Positions 62,168 to 64,000 of a stretch of DNA of 64,000 nucleotides are shown one piece after another. Source of the DNA: Steromphala cineraria. Taxonomy: Eukaryota; Mollusca; Gastropoda; Trochida; Trochidae. A program made the translations under genes and the position numbers. The DNA lies in NCBI GenBank assembly GCA_916613615.1, contig OU744731.1, positions 60,479,880 through 60,543,879 of the forward strand, in the 5' to 3' direction. Position 1 is the stretch's first letter, and each line of letters opens with the position of its first letter. The notes under the pieces were generated by a model that was not told the DNA's origin, made no database searches, and worked only from the letters and a program-made list of their open reading frames with translations.

Positions 62168-62659
62168 ATGTTTCCATATGCTTGTGACTACTGTCCTAAC
62201 GAATACCAACGTTTTTGTGAAATCATTGAGCATATGAAAGTCGATCATGCAACGTCCAGGATCATTATTAGGAAATTGAAACTTTGTGAGGTGACAGGGT
62301 TGTTAAAACAATTGAAGAAAGACTATAAATATGTACCATCAGAACTGTTGATGGATGAAAGGGAAGTAATTGTGTCGGATACTCCAGAGACACTGACAAT
62401 AGTCGATACACATGATCATGAAAGTCATGAGCCTCCTACAAAGAAGGACAAACTTTGCATAGAACATGAAGATGTAACGACTAACGATAACGCCTCTCGA
62501 ATCAGTTCTATGTTACCAGATGTTTTGTCAGAACTAACTAATCATGGCTTATCTGAACTGTATGTCACATTCAATGAACTTAATGGCACTGAAGAAATTT
62601 CCATTGACAAATATTGCTTTCTTGTTGTTCATGGATGTTGTGAGATTCTTCAGCATTGA
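62168..62659 (+). CDS. Unrecognised protein with one N-terminal C2H2-like finger
   Basis: 163 codons from ATG to TGA. Residues 5-26 (CDYC-x12-H-x4-H) form a C2H2 zinc-finger pattern. A middle acidic/polar stretch follows (VSDTPETLTIVDTHDHESHE, PPTKKDKLCIEHEDV), then an end region LPDVLSELTNHGLSELYVTF. I do not recognise the protein. It may be an exon of a larger gene; the first finger resembles those in transposon-associated or BED/C2H2 host proteins. It faces a C2H2 gene at 63679 on the other strand. A nearby overlapping frame (62544-62795) is probably a shadow. Confidence 0.45.
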   Translation: MFPYACDYCPNEYQRFCEIIEHMKVDHATSRIIIRKLKLCEVTGLLKQLKKDYKYVPSELLMDEREVIVSDTPETLTIVDTHDHESHEPPTKKDKLCIEHEDVTTNDNASRISSMLPDVLSELTNHGLSELYVTFNELNGTEEISIDKYCFLVVHGCCEILQH

Positions 62660-63678
62660 GGATATTCGGCAAATGCGTTATGGTGACATGTATTCTTTAC
62701 CACTAGGAGAAGTGCAATGCGAAATAAAAAGCAATTTGGTGAATTTTTCTATTTTTGCAAAAAAAATGCAATTTTTTTACTTTGTCATATTCTGAGCTAA
62801 AATGTGTCCGATCGATTACAGAAAAAGTATTAATCTGATCTTCAAATCTTGCACGTCCTTTACATCTAAAAGGTACAGTACTAAATTATAATAGATAATG
62901 TGACTATTTTAATTGTTCAGAAACTTTCTGTTTAATACTGAGTAATTTTCTGAGATCGAATTGTGTACATATTTTAGAATTTTGCACTTGTCTCCTTCAT
63001 GGTGGATTAGGGAGTAAGAGTGGTATTGTCAAGTGTCAAGTGCACGGTCGGGGGTATTATTTAGCCACGCTCAATTGTTTGCTTGTTTGTTAAATAATAA
63101 ATGAAATTATTTGTTTATTTCTCAATATAGCCTTTTGTCCAATTGATTGAATAATAAAACATATTCAGGACATGATATGTCACATGATATTGAAATGAAT
63201 CAAATCAATTGATATTACTTTGTCTTTATCAGACAGTTAATGCCTCTTGTCAACCTAATTTTCTACGTTTAGATAGTATTATGGTATGGTGATGTTGCCA
63301 TTGTCACCAGCATGAAGTATTTGTTAGAACTTACTATCTATCTCTCAATGAAATATACTAAACCATTAAAAACGCAATTCTTAAGTTTTAATTCTGAAAC
63401 TCATGGTTTTCTGGCGTTCCTGTTGTGTGCATTAATAATGCATTTTCTCATGAAATTATCCATCAATGATTATCTCGATTTTGTCAAATATTATGTACAT
63501 TTATTAAGACTTGTTACTGTAAATTAACGTGAAAGCAATTAGAAATGTAACTCGAAGTTGCGTTTATAATGGCTTTGAGTGTATTATTTTTATCAAATAC
63601 ATTTAAAACTATCAAACAACTTCATCCAGGTCCTTTGAAATGATGACGTCCCGCGCACCAGTATACTCGGCACATGGC
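62660..63678. other. Intergenic sequence between two zinc-finger-type ORFs
   Basis: AT-rich. No repeat family recognised. Short ORFs (63312-63527) are incidental. Confidence 0.4.
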
Positions 63679-64000
63679 TTACTGACGACTCCATGTACAT
63701 GTGCATATCTTATTGTGGTCATTCAAATTCTTTTGGCGACCGAAGACCACATCACATATCTCACATTTGATTTGTTTCTCATTGCTGTTGGGTGTCTTGG
63801 TACACTCCCGCTGATGCTGTTTGAAACCATTTTGGTAGGTGAAACGCGACTTACATTCAGGACATACAAATGGATGCACCTTTCCATGTTTGTTCACGTG
63901 ACCAATATAGTGATTTCTGTTGATGAACTTTTGGTTACATACATCGCATATGTATGTTCCCTCGTCATTATGCTTAATGCGGATGTGTTGCCGAAGACTT
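63679..64000 (-). CDS. C2H2 zinc-finger protein, C-terminal part, cut by the window edge
   Basis: Probable DNA-binding protein. The minus-strand frame is open from base 63999 to TAA at 63681-63679 (106 codons). It contains the end of one finger (LRQHIRIKH), a full C2H2 finger (YICDVCNQKFINRNHYIGH), then a C2HC-type finger (FVCPECKSRFTYQNGF...HQREC) and another (IKCEICDVVFGRQKNLNDH...C). Linkers are not the canonical TGEKP. The two last fingers end in cysteine instead of histidine. The start lies beyond the window; the GTG at 63897 is merely the codon inside the first complete finger. Confidence 0.85.
   Translation of the reverse strand, partial: SLRQHIRIKHNDEGTYICDVCNQKFINRNHYIGHVNKHGKVHPFVCPECKSRFTYQNGFKQHQRECTKTPNSNEKQIKCEICDVVFGRQKNLNDHNKICTCTWSRQ

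Overview
The window is animal nuclear DNA, most likely from a bivalve mollusc. It holds one long multi-exon gene with GT-AG introns, many decayed non-LTR retrotransposons, several families of short inverted-repeat elements, and interspersed repeats with CGTCCGTC-rich heads of a kind I associate with bivalve genomes. The species assignment is inference. There are no operons, ribosome binding sites or prokaryotic features.

Backbone gene: reading exon by exon on the minus strand gives a complete 11-exon gene (16297-50886, 1893 coding bases, 630 codons plus stop) for a nucleobase/ascorbate transporter of the SLC23 (NAT) family. Every intron is GT-AG and every phase joins correctly. The protein keeps the family fold but has changed residues at the three best-known substrate-site motifs.

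Layout. 1-2611: 3' part of an L1/Tx1-like LINE on the plus strand, with poly-A. 2612-4820: LINE scraps and tandem repeats. 4820-10380: a second, scrambled copy of the same LINE type on the minus strand. 10400-12190: a LINE of another clade carrying a patch of the first LINE. 12256-15490: MITEs and a CGTCCG-headed repeat. 16297-50886: the SLC23-like gene, whose introns hold most of the repeats. Intron 8 (18637-31837) holds a 108-bp array that copies the start of exon 9 (18580-20515) and a 9.15-kb satellite of about 277 33-bp units (21345-30494). Intron 4 holds a 41-bp array that copies the exon 5 splice acceptor (35409-36960) and a 2.93-kb segment flanked by 47-bp inverted repeats. Intron 5 holds an inverted copy of part of exon 7. 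50887-61000: intergenic palindromes, MITEs and repeats. 61257-61607: LINE ORF1 fragment. 62168-62659: an unrecognised ORF with one C2H2-like finger. 63679-64000: the last exon or end of a C2H2 zinc-finger gene running off the right edge on the minus strand.

Most notable: two exons of one gene (5 and 9) each have a tandem array directly upstream in which every unit repeats the 3' splice site and the first bases of that exon. In addition, the 33-bp satellite can be traced to the end of an interspersed element, present as a single unit 6 kb away (15463-15490) and again directly flanking the satellite.
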